Positions 16,709 through 26,144 of a DNA stretch of 59,973 nucleotides are shown here, one piece after another. Location: NCBI GenBank assembly GCA_049509915.1, contig JBEKZL010000008.1, forward strand, positions 1-59,973. Direction: 5' to 3'. Numbering within the stretch: position 1 is the stretch's first letter; every line of letters begins with the position of its first letter. The notes under the pieces were generated by a model, which saw nothing but the letters and a program-made list of their open reading frames with translations, searched no databases and had not been told where the DNA came from. Source of the stretch: JBEKYD01 sp049509915 (lineage in GTDB: Bacteria; Acidobacteriota; Terriglobia; Bryobacterales; Bryobacteraceae). Position numbers and translations under genes: made by a program.

Positions 16709-17701
16709 CTATGGGACGGTAATCACAATCTTGCCCACCTGCTGGTTGGATTCGAGATAGCGATATGCCTCGACGGTTTGGGCCAGCGGGAAGGTCTTGG
16801 CGATCTTGGGTACCAAGCGTCCGTCAGCCAGCCGCTCGCAGACATACTTCTTGGCGGTTTCCAACACTGCCGGATGCCGCGTCACCTCGCCCAGGTAATA
16901 ACCGCGAATGCTCAGGGAATTTCCCAACGCCAGAAAGAGAGGGAATGGCGTAGGCTCGGGAGACAGGACGCCATACTGGAAGATAATGCCGCCGCTGGCC
17001 GCCGCCCCCGCCAGTTTCTCGATGAACGGTCCGCCCACCGGATCGAAGGTCAGGCGCACGCCTTTGCCCCCGGTGATCTCCCTGACACGCGCTACATAAT
17101 CCTCTTCCCCTGTCGCCACCACGTAATCCGCGCCGAGGGCCAGCAATTCGGCGCGCTTGGCGCCGGTGCGCGTCGCCGCAATGGCGGTCGCACCCTCGGC
17201 CTTAACGATCTGGATCGCAGCCAGACCGACACTGCTCGAAGCCGCCGGAATGGAGACGAAGTCGCCCGGCTTGACGCCGCCCACTGTCAGCAGGGCGCCG
17301 TAGGCGGTCAGATACTGCATCCAGATCGCCGCGCCTTGGACTGGGGACAGGTTGGCCGGATACTCGCCCAGCACCTCCAGTGGCACAATCGCCTCTTCGC
17401 CGAGGCCGCCGTATCGATTCATCGAATAGCCGGGAACCGTCGCGGCTTTCTTGCCGATCCAGGCCGCATCGACGTCGGCGCCCACGGCTTCCACCACGCC
17501 CGCAACCTCGTAGCCGATGCGCGACGGCAGATCGACCTGCTCCAGGTACCTGCCGTGGTAATACATGGATTCGGCGCGGTTCAGGCCGGCCGCCTCTACC
17601 CGCAACCTGACCTCGCCGGGGCCCGGATCGAGCCTGGGGGCGTCTTCGATCTTGAGAACTTCCGGACCGCCCAATTCATGGAAACGAACGATTTTCGGCA
17701 C
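16709..17701 (-). CDS. Zinc-independent MDR oxidoreductase (quinone reductase-like)
   Basis: A 330-residue medium-chain dehydrogenase/reductase. The N-terminal GroES-like domain includes GLNRAESMYYHGRY and IGYEVAGVVEAVG. The NADPH domain has ASSSVGLAAIQIVKAEGA near residue 155, with the AASSSVG loop replacing the GxGxxG of zinc-dependent enzymes. Cys residues that would hold structural zinc are absent, which supports quinone oxidoreductase-like activity. The cytoplasmic substrate is unknown. The gene is 75 bases downstream of the DUF4157 gene on the same strand; a functional link is not evident. Confidence 0.87.
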   Translation of the reverse strand: MPKIVRFHELGGPEVLKIEDAPRLDPGPGEVRLRVEAAGLNRAESMYYHGRYLEQVDLPSRIGYEVAGVVEAVGADVDAAWIGKKAATVPGYSMNRYGGLGEEAIVPLEVLGEYPANLSPVQGAAIWMQYLTAYGALLTVGGVKPGDFVSIPAASSSVGLAAIQIVKAEGATAIAATRTGAKRAELLALGADYVVATGEEDYVARVREITGGKGVRLTFDPVGGPFIEKLAGAAASGGIIFQYGVLSPEPTPFPLFLALGNSLSIRGYYLGEVTRHPAVLETAKKYVCERLADGRLVPKIAKTFPLAQTVEAYRYLESNQQVGKIVITVP

Positions 17702-17776
17702 GAACTCCTCCTGGAAGAATTGGATAGCCGCTGGCGAGAAGAAGGTGCAAAGCCGGCCGCCAATGCCAACACGATG

Positions 17777-19591
17777 TTACACGAGTTTGACGACGTTCTC
17801 GCGAAACGCAATCACCGCCAGGGTGGAGACAGCGACCAGCGCATCGGGCACTTCCCGCAATCCGTCCCCGAGGGTTTTTCCTGCCTCCACAATCTGGGCC
17901 TTCACATGCGTTTTGACCTTGTTGGAATTGGAGATGGCCAATAGGATTTTGTCCGCGCCCACGCTGGTGTGCCCCTCGACCGCCCAGGCGACCAGGTCCT
18001 GGGGCAGGTTCGGCAGGACGGCCTTCACCTCCACCTTGTGCGTCTTGAAGCGCACGTCCGGGCTTACTCCGGCCGTCGAGGCGGCTTTCAGTCCGGCGGG
18101 TTTGTCCTTGGCGGCAATCAACGGTTTCTGAATGGCGGGGATCACGCCGGTCGTCGCCAGCGTGTAATGAAGGCGCGTGGCTGCCTCTTGGAGCAAGGCG
18201 CGATAGTGTTTCGGTTTGGCCGACTTTTTTGCCAGGAAGGTTTTTTCCAGTTCCTCCGCGATCGCCTTTACGCCGCTTGGATCGACGGGAAACTCCAGTT
18301 TGTACGTATCCTTCAGAATCTGCAGATCGGCCGTCGCGGTACGGGTGGCTTTGGCGACTTCCTTCTCCGTGTCTTCCTTATGTTTTCCATCCAGGCGGCT
18401 CAGTCTGTTGTATTTCTCTCCTTCGGAAAGATGCTCCTCCGTGCGGAAAAACCAGAGTAGAAACGTGACCAGCGCATTGTATTGTTCCTGGGTGACGGGC
18501 CGCGTGCCCGTGCCGCTGGTCGGAAATGCGTGGATGGGATTTTCGACTGCCCATCCGCCGCTGGGCATCCACTTGGTGTCGGTGGTAAAGCGCATCTCCG
18601 CGTCCGCATAACCCTGATCGGCCTCGACGGCGTGGTAGCCGATCAGCATGCGGTTCAGCTTGATCTTTGCCGCCTGGTGATTCGCATAGGCCAGAAGCTT
18701 TCTTTCGAACAGGTCGGGATCGCGCACCACGACGTTATTCTCTTTCCGGTCCACCGGCGTGAATTGGTTTTTCATGAAGGTGGTGATCAGGTGCCGTTTC
18801 ACGCTGCAAAAGATATTCACTGTGATCGTGCTCTTGGAAGTTTTGACTTCCAGCGGCACGACCCAAAGGGTGTTCCGTTTCTGCAGGGCGCCGGGCGTCA
18901 CGGTTTCGATTTTTTCGAAGAAGGGCAGCATTCGTTGCCCTTGAAAGATGTCCGTGTTCTTGAAGATGTTGACAACGCTGACGCCCTTGACCTCCTCTAG
19001 CTTAATGAAGCGCAACATGTGAGCGCGATCCCGGAAATGAAAAGTCCGGTCCTGTGCGCCCAGCATGAAGTTGTACACCGCCTTCTGATCCTGCGTGAGT
19101 CCCCAGGACGAGAGCGGCGCAACGTCTGTTTCATAGGTCTCGTCGCCAACCTCGATCAGGGGCTGGACAGGGCCGCTGAGCCTGGGCAAACGATGGAAGG
19201 CTCCGCAGCGCCATGGCTCACGTCCCAAGTTCGGGAAGGAGCCCGCTTTTTCGCGCACCACCGCGGCTGCCCGCGCGCCCAACCGGTTGGCCTCATCCTC
19301 CAATTTGGGATCATCCAAAACCGAGGGCGGGCCGCTGGAGGGCATCCGCCGCTGCTGAAGAATGTGCACCAGTTCGTGCGCCAGCAGGCGCAGGCCCGAT
19401 ACGCTTGCCAGATCGAGCCGGTCCGGCGCAAACAAGACATGGTTCGAGCCCGCCAGAGCGGCGGCGCCCAGCGAACCGGCGCCATCCGCTTCAGCCACGA
19501 CAACTCGAGAGACGTCGGCATTGAGGGCGCGGCTGAATTCCTTCAAAACCCCCGGCAAAACGCCGCCGACACAGAAACGAAACACAGGCAT
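17777..19591 (-). CDS. DUF4157 (eCIS core-like) protein with unknown C-terminal region
   Basis: A 604-residue protein. The N-terminal 110 residues match DUF4157, with the HELVH metalloprotease-like motif at residues 72-76 inside LRLLAHELVHILQQ and the downstream DDPKLEDEANRLG helix. DUF4157 is typical of proteins carried by extracellular contractile injection systems (eCIS) and of some polymorphic-toxin-like proteins, where it acts as a cargo-loading or processing module. The remaining ~480 residues are not recognised; they include a Lys-rich helical part (KYNRLSRLDGKHKEDTEKE) and a hydrophobic C-terminus ending VSTLAVIAFRENVVKLV. No sheath, tube or baseplate gene is nearby, so it is an orphan cargo candidate. 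Confidence 0.75.
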   Translation of the reverse strand: MPVFRFCVGGVLPGVLKEFSRALNADVSRVVVAEADGAGSLGAAALAGSNHVLFAPDRLDLASVSGLRLLAHELVHILQQRRMPSSGPPSVLDDPKLEDEANRLGARAAAVVREKAGSFPNLGREPWRCGAFHRLPRLSGPVQPLIEVGDETYETDVAPLSSWGLTQDQKAVYNFMLGAQDRTFHFRDRAHMLRFIKLEEVKGVSVVNIFKNTDIFQGQRMLPFFEKIETVTPGALQKRNTLWVVPLEVKTSKSTITVNIFCSVKRHLITTFMKNQFTPVDRKENNVVVRDPDLFERKLLAYANHQAAKIKLNRMLIGYHAVEADQGYADAEMRFTTDTKWMPSGGWAVENPIHAFPTSGTGTRPVTQEQYNALVTFLLWFFRTEEHLSEGEKYNRLSRLDGKHKEDTEKEVAKATRTATADLQILKDTYKLEFPVDPSGVKAIAEELEKTFLAKKSAKPKHYRALLQEAATRLHYTLATTGVIPAIQKPLIAAKDKPAGLKAASTAGVSPDVRFKTHKVEVKAVLPNLPQDLVAWAVEGHTSVGADKILLAISNSNKVKTHVKAQIVEAGKTLGDGLREVPDALVAVSTLAVIAFRENVVKLV

Positions 19592-19671
19592 AAGTCAATC
19601 ATCCCCTCTGGGGTTCTATTATGCCTGTTATTGCCGGGTTGAAGGAAATCGGGGAACCGCGGTAAATTCAC

Positions 19672-20491
19672 TTACCGCAGCAAGTCTTCCAACTGAATCT
19701 TCGAATCGGTCTTCGCGTCCCGATACTTGACGATGACGGGCGTGTAGACGCTGATACCCCAGTCCTTGCCAGGGCCGCTGGTAACGGCTCGCGATCCGGC
19801 GACCACTACGGCGCCCTCGGGAATTACGAGCGGGTCTTCCTCCCCTGCTTTATGTACCGTTTGGCGCACCAGGTCGTATACCGGAGTGGAGCGATTGAGG
19901 ATGGTGCCGGTACCCAGCACGACGCGCCGCTTGAGGATGGTGCCTTCGTAGACGCCGCAGTTACCGCCGATCAGCACATCGTCCTCGACGATCACGGGCA
20001 TGGCGCCGACCGGCTCCAGCACACCGCCAATCTGGCTGGCGGCTGAAATATGACAGTTGGCCCCCACCTGGGCGCAGCTCCCCACCAGGGCGTGCGAATC
20101 CACCATGGTGCCGTCGCCCACGTACGCGCCGACGTTGATGTACATGGGCGGCATGCAGGTGACGGACTTGCCCAGGTAGGCGCCGCTGCGCACGCTGGAA
20201 CCGCCGGGAACGATGCGTATGCCGTCGGCCGGCGTGAAACGCTGCGCCGGATAGGTGCTCTTGTCGAGGAACGACAGGCCGCCGGCCGACATGTCAACGA
20301 CGGTGCCGATGCGGAAGCCGACCAGGATGCCTTTTTTCACCCATGCATTGACCCGCCATCCGGTGGGCGAACTCGGATCGGGCTCGGCGGCGCGTATCGA
20401 GCCTTCCTCCAGAGCGCGCCGAAAGTCTTCGAACAGGCGAATTTCGACGGGTGAATAAGCCGCGGGCTTGGAGTCGAAAAGGCCTTCGATG

Positions 20492-20502
<11 letters not shown>
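19672..20502 (-). CDS. dapD: Tetrahydrodipicolinate N-succinyltransferase
   Basis: The 276-residue product is a left-handed beta-helix acyltransferase: an N-terminal helical domain (VEIRLFEDFRRALEEGSIRAAEP), then hexapeptide repeats from about residue 95 to 240, including GAYLGKSVTCMPPMYINVGA and MVDSHALVGSCAQVG. It transfers succinyl from succinyl-CoA to tetrahydrodipicolinate in the succinylase branch of diaminopimelate synthesis. Its start overlaps the end of dapA by 11 bases, so the two are translationally coupled. It is the last gene of the riboswitch-led lysine operon. Its presence supports the succinyl branch for the neighbouring deacylase. Confidence 0.95.
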
Positions 20503-21391
<889 letters not shown>

Positions 21392-21409
21392 GTACCCCTC
21401 CTAAAGCTG

Positions 21410-22120
21410 TCATCTCTCAGCTCCGAACAATATCTCGCCGAACTCGTGAAATCCCTGTTTGCCGATTACCCACCGTGCCGCCTGGAGCGCGCCGCGGGCG
21501 AAACCTTCCCGGCTGCGCGCGGTGTGGCGCAGGGTAATGGTATCGGCGGAGGAGTCGAAGCCGATTTCGTGCGTGCCGGGATGGGCGCCGGCACGATTCG
21601 ACGCCGTCGAAACCGTCCCGCCGTAGCCCGCTCGTTTCATCTCCTCCACCAGTTTCAGCAGTGTACCCGAAGGCGCGTCCTTTTTGGTGGAGTGGTGAAT
21701 TTCCCAGGCCCAGGCGCCATATTCGGGCTGAGATGCCAGCAGGCGCGCGGCTTCCGCCACGATGCGGAAGAAGGCGTTGACGCCCACCGAATAATTGGGA
21801 CTCCAGACGATGCCGGTCGCGTGGCGCGCGGCCGCCTGCTTTACCGCGTCGAGATGCTCCAGCCAGCCGGTGGTGCCGATGACCAGGTTCACGCCCAGCG
21901 CCGCGATGCCTTCCGCGTTGCGGCGTACGGCCGAAGGCACGGAAAAATCCACGGCCACATCCACGCCGCTGAAATTGTCCGCCGCCAGTCCTTCGAAGTC
22001 CGCATTATTGTATTCATCCAGCTTCACGGCTACGGTGAAGCCGTACTCCGGAGCGAGCTGTTCGACCAGCTTACCCATCTTGCCGTAACCGACGATGGCC
22101 AGGCGGCGGGTTTCAGGCAT
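21410..22120 (-). CDS. dapB: 4-hydroxy-tetrahydrodipicolinate reductase
   Basis: Starting at the ATG at 22120 gives 236 residues beginning MPETRRLAIVGYGKMG, with the nucleotide-binding glycine motif right at the N-terminus; the longer frame extends into the REP-like repeat and is rejected. The substrate-binding signature appears as WEIHHSTKKDAPSGT near residue 150. It reduces the DapA product with NAD(P)H. The family is usually 240-270 residues, so this is a short member. It follows lysC after a 236-base gap packed with two palindromic repeats, the only long gap inside the operon. Confidence 0.94.
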   Translation of the reverse strand: MPETRRLAIVGYGKMGKLVEQLAPEYGFTVAVKLDEYNNADFEGLAADNFSGVDVAVDFSVPSAVRRNAEGIAALGVNLVIGTTGWLEHLDAVKQAAARHATGIVWSPNYSVGVNAFFRIVAEAARLLASQPEYGAWAWEIHHSTKKDAPSGTLLKLVEEMKRAGYGGTVSTASNRAGAHPGTHEIGFDSSADTITLRHTARSREGFARGALQAARWVIGKQGFHEFGEILFGAER

Positions 22121-22148
22121 GCGGCACCCGCTCTTGCGAAGTGCTCCC

Positions 22149-22220
22149 GGCAACCGCTCCCTCACGGCCGCGGCTCGGAAATGCGCGAGTCGGAGCCGCG
22201 ACCGTGAGGGAGCGGTTGCC
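22149..22220. repeat. REP-like 72-bp palindrome, copy B
   Basis: GGCAACCGCTCCCTCACGGC opens the left arm and its near-perfect reverse complement closes the element at GGGAGCGGTTGCC; the loop AAATGCGCGAGTC is the inverse of copy A's loop. It lies immediately upstream of dapB within the lysine operon and could form a very stable RNA hairpin in the polycistronic transcript. Confidence 0.85.
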
Positions 22221-22255
22221 GCGGATTGAATTGGTCATTCCCTGACAGCGCTGAA

Positions 22256-22344
22256 GTGGGACAGACGATCGGCTTTTGTCGTCTGTCGCGGGGTCGCGCA
22301 CTGGCAAGGGTTGACAGACGACAAAGACCGATCGTCTGTCCCAC
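22256..22344. repeat. Nested GACAGACGA inverted repeat in the lysC-dapB gap
   Basis: Two 32-base arms (22256-22287 and 22313-22344) match as inverted repeats at 30 of 32 positions around a 25-base loop. Each arm is itself an imperfect hairpin built from GACAGACGA and TCGTCTGTC. It is a different family from the REP-like palindrome next to it. A hairpin here might separate or stabilise parts of the lysine operon mRNA. Confidence 0.8.
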
Positions 22345-22356
22345 CTGAGATCCGCA

Positions 22357-23748
22357 CTATACATGCACGGCCTCGTGCTTTTCGAATACCTCCGGGTCCA
22401 ACTCGGCGAAGAACTCCTGGTGCAGCGCCGCGACCGACCTGGCCAAGTCCGCTTCGGCCACCACGAAACTGATATTCAGCAGCGAGCCGCCCTGCGAGAT
22501 CATGCGGATGTTGATGCCGTCGAGGGCATTAAAAACGCGCCGCGCCACGCCGGGCGTATAGCGGATGTTTTCCCCCACCAGGCACACGATGGCCTGCCGG
22601 GTTTCAATGCCGGCTTCGGCGAACTGGCCGAGGTCGGCGAGAATTTCCTTCAGCCTTGCCGGGTTGTCGATGGTCAGCGACACGCTCACCTCGCTGGTCG
22701 CCACCATATCCACCGAAGTTTCGTAGCGGTCGAAGACTTCGAAAATGCGGTGCAGGAACCCGTGGGCCATCAGCATGCGCGTCGAATGAATATTGACCAG
22801 CGCGATGTTCCGCTTGCAGGCGATGGACTTCACCGCGTTGCCGCAATGCACCGCCTGGCTGACGATCCGCGTGCCCTCCACGTCGGGGCGGCGGGAGTTC
22901 AGAATCCGCACCGGAATGTTCTTCGAGATGGCCGGCAGCACGGTGGCTGGATGCAGCACCTTGGCGCCGAAATAGGCCAGCTCCGCGGCTTCGTCGAAGG
23001 AGATGCACTTGACCCGATGGCCGCCGGCGAGGATGGTCGGATCGGCCGTCAGCATGCCATCCACGTCGGTCCAGATCTGGATTTCCTCGGCGTCGATGCC
23101 GGCGCCCACGATCGAGGCGGTGAAATCGGAGCCGCCGCGGCCGAGGGTGGAAGTGACGCCGTCTTCGGTGGCGCCGATAAAGCCGCCCATCACCACCACG
23201 CTCTCGGCGGCCAGGGGCCGGACGGTTTCCCGCAGCCGGGCATAGGTTTGGGGAAGCAGCGGCGCGGCCTGGGTGTGGCGCCGGTCGGTAACAATCACGT
23301 CGCGAGAATCCACATGGACGGCGTTCATCCCGAAATGCCGGAAAGCCAGTGTGACGATGTAGCTCGAAAGGCGCTCGCCATAGCTCGAAATGGCGTCGAT
23401 CGACCGCGGCGTCAATTCGCCCAGTACCGCCAGCCCCTTCACCAGTTCGGTGAGCTCTTGAAAATGGTCGTCCAGGGTGCGGTCCAGCTCCGACCGCTCG
23501 GCCAGCGGCACCACCTGGCGCGCCTCCCGCGAATGGAAATCGCGCAGATCGTGCAGTTGGCGGATGTAGTCTTCGCGCTTGCCGGAGATGGCGGTCTGGG
23601 CGATGGCCAGCAGCTTGTTGGTAGTCTTGCCCATGGCCGAAACTACCACGACCGGACGCCGCGGCTCGCGCGCCTTCACGATTCCCGCGACCCGCTCGAT
23701 GGCGGCAGCCGATTCCACCGAGGACCCGCCGAACTTCATCACGATCAT
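22357..23748 (-). CDS. lysC: Aspartokinase (monofunctional)
   Basis: A 463-residue aspartate kinase: the N-terminal KFGGSSV motif (residues 4-10), VVSAMGKTTNKLL, and the GRGGSDFTA nucleotide/substrate motif near residue 208. Two C-terminal ACT domains (about 310-455) include LVNIHSTRMLMAHGFLHRIF and VCLVGENIRYTPGVA. There is no fused homoserine dehydrogenase. It phosphorylates aspartate, the entry step for lysine, threonine and methionine, and the ACT domains suggest amino-acid feedback. Its start and the stop of asd share one base (TGATG), indicating translational coupling. Confidence 0.96.
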   Translation of the reverse strand: MIVMKFGGSSVESAAAIERVAGIVKAREPRRPVVVVSAMGKTTNKLLAIAQTAISGKREDYIRQLHDLRDFHSREARQVVPLAERSELDRTLDDHFQELTELVKGLAVLGELTPRSIDAISSYGERLSSYIVTLAFRHFGMNAVHVDSRDVIVTDRRHTQAAPLLPQTYARLRETVRPLAAESVVVMGGFIGATEDGVTSTLGRGGSDFTASIVGAGIDAEEIQIWTDVDGMLTADPTILAGGHRVKCISFDEAAELAYFGAKVLHPATVLPAISKNIPVRILNSRRPDVEGTRIVSQAVHCGNAVKSIACKRNIALVNIHSTRMLMAHGFLHRIFEVFDRYETSVDMVATSEVSVSLTIDNPARLKEILADLGQFAEAGIETRQAIVCLVGENIRYTPGVARRVFNALDGINIRMISQGGSLLNISFVVAEADLARSVAALHQEFFAELDPEVFEKHEAVHV

Positions 23749-24794
23749 CAGTCCAGCATCCCTTCGGAAAGGATCAGCTCGGCATTGAGCACAGCCGCCC
23801 CGGCGGCGCCGCGCACGGTATTGTGGCCCAGTGCGACAAACTTATAATCCAGCACCGGGCAGGCACGCAGCCGCCCCACGAAAGCCGCCATGCCGCGCTC
23901 GCGTTCGGCGTCCTTGCGCGGCTGTGGGCGGTTAGCCTCTTCCATGTAGATCACCGGCCGCGCCGGAGCGCTGGGCAGGGCGCGCTGCTGCGGGACGCCG
24001 CTGAAACTGTCGAAGGCCGCGTGCAGGTCGGCCTCGGCGGGTTTCGAGGCAAGCGCCACCGATACCGTCACCGTATGGCCATCCACCACGGGGACGCGGT
24101 TGCAGTGGGCGCTCACTCTGGCGTCCAGGGGCTCGACGCGGTCGCCGCGGAATTCGCCCAGAATCTTCTGCGTCTCCTGTTCCATCTTCTCTTCTTCGCC
24201 GCCGATGAAGGGCACCACGTTGCCCAAAATGTCCATGGAAGCCACACCTGGATAACCGGCGCCGGAAACAGCCTGCATGGTGGTGGCAATTAACTTGGTA
24301 ATGCCGAACTGCTTGAGCGGCGCCAGGCCCATGGTCAGGACTATGGTGGAGCAGTTCGGGTTGGTGACGATCTGCCCTTTCCAGCCCCGCGTCCGCTGCT
24401 GGCGCGGCACCAGCTTGAGGTGGTCGGGATTGATCTCCGGCACCAGCAGCGGCACGTCGGCTTCCATGCGATGATTTCTGGAATTCGATACCACCACGTG
24501 GCCGGCCGCCGCGAAGGCGCGCTCGATTTCGGTGGCTACGGAAGCGTCCATGGCTGAAAACAGAAGCCTCGGCGCGTTGCCCGGCTTGCAGTCTTCGACA
24601 ACCAGATCGGCCACCGAATCCGGCACTACGCCCAGGTGCCACGTCATGGCGTCGCGATACCTCTTGCCGGCCGAGCGGTCGCTGGCCCCCAGCCACGTCA
24701 GCTCGAACCAGGGGTGGCCCTGCAGGAACTTGATGAAGTGTTGCCCCACCATGCCGGTGGCGCCGAGAATGCCTACTTCGATGCGCGTTTGCAT
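23748..24794 (-). CDS. asd: Aspartate-semialdehyde dehydrogenase (yeast/archaeal type)
   Basis: The 348-residue enzyme starts MQTRIEVGILGATGMVGQ with the NADPH-binding motif, and carries the catalytic Cys148 in IVTNPNCST. Motifs such as PLLVPEINPDH and AGYPGVASMDILGNVVPFIGGEEEKM match the archaeal/fungal group rather than the enterobacterial one. It reduces aspartyl phosphate to the semialdehyde. Its start overlaps the end of the upstream deacylase gene by 22 bases, and its stop overlaps lysC by one base, giving a tightly packed operon. Confidence 0.95.
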   Translation of the reverse strand: MQTRIEVGILGATGMVGQHFIKFLQGHPWFELTWLGASDRSAGKRYRDAMTWHLGVVPDSVADLVVEDCKPGNAPRLLFSAMDASVATEIERAFAAAGHVVVSNSRNHRMEADVPLLVPEINPDHLKLVPRQQRTRGWKGQIVTNPNCSTIVLTMGLAPLKQFGITKLIATTMQAVSGAGYPGVASMDILGNVVPFIGGEEEKMEQETQKILGEFRGDRVEPLDARVSAHCNRVPVVDGHTVTVSVALASKPAEADLHAAFDSFSGVPQQRALPSAPARPVIYMEEANRPQPRKDAERERGMAAFVGRLRACPVLDYKFVALGHNTVRGAAGAAVLNAELILSEGMLD

Positions 24795-25792
24795 AATTCC
24801 CTTATCATTCGTTGGTAGATGCCCACGGCTTCGGCCAGTTGCGCCTTTTCCACCCGCTCCTCCAGGGTGTGAGCCACATGAATGGAACCGGGGCCGATGA
24901 GAAAAGCCTCGCCCCAGGCGCCGGCGAACGCCGGAATATCGGTAGTGAAAGCGACCACGGTGGTTGCGATGCCGTCGAGCGGGTTCAGCAGCGCCGCCGG
25001 GATTTCGAGCACTTCCCGCAACTCGGCCAAGCCCTCCACGGCCTCCTCCAGGGCCTGTTTGGTGGCGGTGGAATCGCCCACCAGGCGGATCAGAATTTCG
25101 GCGCGCGCCTCGTCGGCAATTACGTTGGGGGCGCGGCCGCCCGAAATGGTCCCGATATTGAGCGTACTCGGCCCCAGCAGAGGGTCCACCGGCAGCCGAA
25201 CGCGCCGAATGCGCTCGAGCGCGTCCAGAAGCTTGTCGATGGCCGATTCGCCCAGCTCGGGATAAGCCGAATGCGCCATCTTGCCGGCCGCGGCCACTTC
25301 ATAGCGCAGCACCCCCTTGGACCCCAGCGCCAGCTTGTTTTCGGTAGGCTCGCCGTTGACGATGTAGCGCGACCCGCGCGGCGTACCCGCGGCATGATAC
25401 GCGCCGGCGCTGTTGCGTTCCTCGCCCACCACGAATAGCAGCCCGAAGCCGCGCTCACCCTCCGCCAGCAGACCCTCCACCGCATGAATCATGGCGGCGA
25501 TGATGCCTTTGGTGTCGCAAGCCGCGCGCCCGTAGATATAGGTTTCGTCTTCGCTCGACCCGAAAAACGGCGGCACCGTATCCATGTGCGTCGAGAGCGT
25601 GACCGCCGGAGGCTCGCCCCAGCCGGCGAACACGTTGTACCGCCGCGGCTCGACCTCGATGCGCTCGATCTTGCCGCCATACCGCGCCGCCAGGGGCGCC
25701 AGGTAGTCGTACAGGTATTGGCCCACCCGCTCCTCATTCTGGGTGATGGATTCGATATCGACCAGCGCGCGCGTGAGCTCGAAAACGTCCAT
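24773..25792 (-). CDS. dapE: M20 family deacylase, probable succinyl-diaminopimelate desuccinylase
   Basis: A dinuclear-zinc peptidase-fold enzyme of 339 residues from the ATG at 25792. Metal and catalytic residues are His69 and Asp71 (STHMDTVPP), Asp93 (ACDTKG) and Glu124-Glu125 (VGEERNS). LysK, ArgE and DapE look alike at this level. Its position as first gene behind a lysine riboswitch, with dapD in the same operon, makes succinyl-diaminopimelate desuccinylase the best reading; that is inference. An alternative ATG at 25804 directly abuts GAGGA with no spacer, so 25792 (12-base spacing) is preferred. Confidence 0.85.
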   Translation of the reverse strand: MDVFELTRALVDIESITQNEERVGQYLYDYLAPLAARYGGKIERIEVEPRRYNVFAGWGEPPAVTLSTHMDTVPPFFGSSEDETYIYGRAACDTKGIIAAMIHAVEGLLAEGERGFGLLFVVGEERNSAGAYHAAGTPRGSRYIVNGEPTENKLALGSKGVLRYEVAAAGKMAHSAYPELGESAIDKLLDALERIRRVRLPVDPLLGPSTLNIGTISGGRAPNVIADEARAEILIRLVGDSTATKQALEEAVEGLAELREVLEIPAALLNPLDGIATTVVAFTTDIPAFAGAWGEAFLIGPGSIHVAHTLEERVEKAQLAEAVGIYQRMIRELCKRASK

Positions 25793-25803
25793 AATGACGG
25801 CCA

Positions 25804-25841
25804 TTCCTCAATGTTGCCATGCGGAGACGCAGGGAGAGGAA
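25804..25841 (-). promoter_or_regulatory. Possible Shine-Dalgarno-sequestering hairpin of the lysine riboswitch
   Basis: On the minus strand TTCCTC (25841-25836) can pair with GAGGAA (25809-25804), which contains the only good ribosome-binding sequence for the dapE-like gene. The loop is 26 bases. No U-tract terminator occurs between the riboswitch and the start codon, so translational control is more likely than transcription attenuation. The switching mechanism is inferred. Confidence 0.45.
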
Positions 25842-25870
25842 AGTCCGCGCGCGCAAGGCGGCGTGCCTTC

Positions 25871-26063
25871 TATCCCGATAGCGCTCCACCCGATTGGGAC
25901 CGGGTGACAGTGAGCCGGTATTAACCGTACTCCCCAACCCTGGGACGTTGCACCCGCCCCACGACTTCGGCGGAAAAAAGACCCCTTTTGCCCGGGCGTC
26001 CGCAGCGCAATCGGTACCGCCGCCCGGCCTACTGATGGCCCCCGCACCTCTACCGTGAAAGCT
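25871..26063 (-). promoter_or_regulatory. Lysine riboswitch (L-box)
   Basis: Read on the minus strand, the leader contains the conserved lysine-aptamer words in order: GGTAGAGGTGCGG and AGTA at the 5' side, CGCCGAAG in the middle, then ACTGTCAC, a GC hairpin (CACCCG...CGGGTG) and TGGAGCGCTATC at the 3' side. GGTAG and CTATC close helix P1. The same words occur in the same order in the Bacillus lysC L-box as I remember it. It lies just before the dapE-asd-lysC-dapB-dapA-dapD operon, the expected target. Binding of lysine should switch the operon off. Confidence 0.88.
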
Positions 26064-26065
26064 TC

Positions 26066-26095
26066 AGAGTAGCGGATGCGGCGGGAGCAAGTCAA
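26066..26095 (-). promoter_or_regulatory. Probable sigma-70 promoter of the lysine operon
   Basis: On the minus strand TTGACT (26095-26090) is followed after 18 bases by TACTCT (26071-26066). Transcription would start near 26059, exactly at the 5' edge of the riboswitch, which supports both calls. The -10 box is a weak match. Confidence 0.45.
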
Positions 26096-26144
26096 ATGGA
26101 GGTCAGCGGCCGCTTCACCTCCGCGACCCGATATGGAACATGGA

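Noticed and set aside
17777..19591. A full eCIS cluster around the DUF4157 gene
   Set aside because: Neighbours are dehydrogenase and lysine-biosynthesis genes; no structural injection-system gene is present.
22121..22344. Small proteins in the lysC-dapB gap
   Set aside because: Their frames are just translations of the palindromic repeats (PHGRGSE-type peptides) and have no independent coding signature.
25830..26065. RNase P RNA on the plus strand, because of GAGGAAAGTCCG
   Set aside because: The remaining RNase P conserved regions are missing, whereas the minus strand carries the complete ordered set of lysine-riboswitch motifs and sits before lysine genes.
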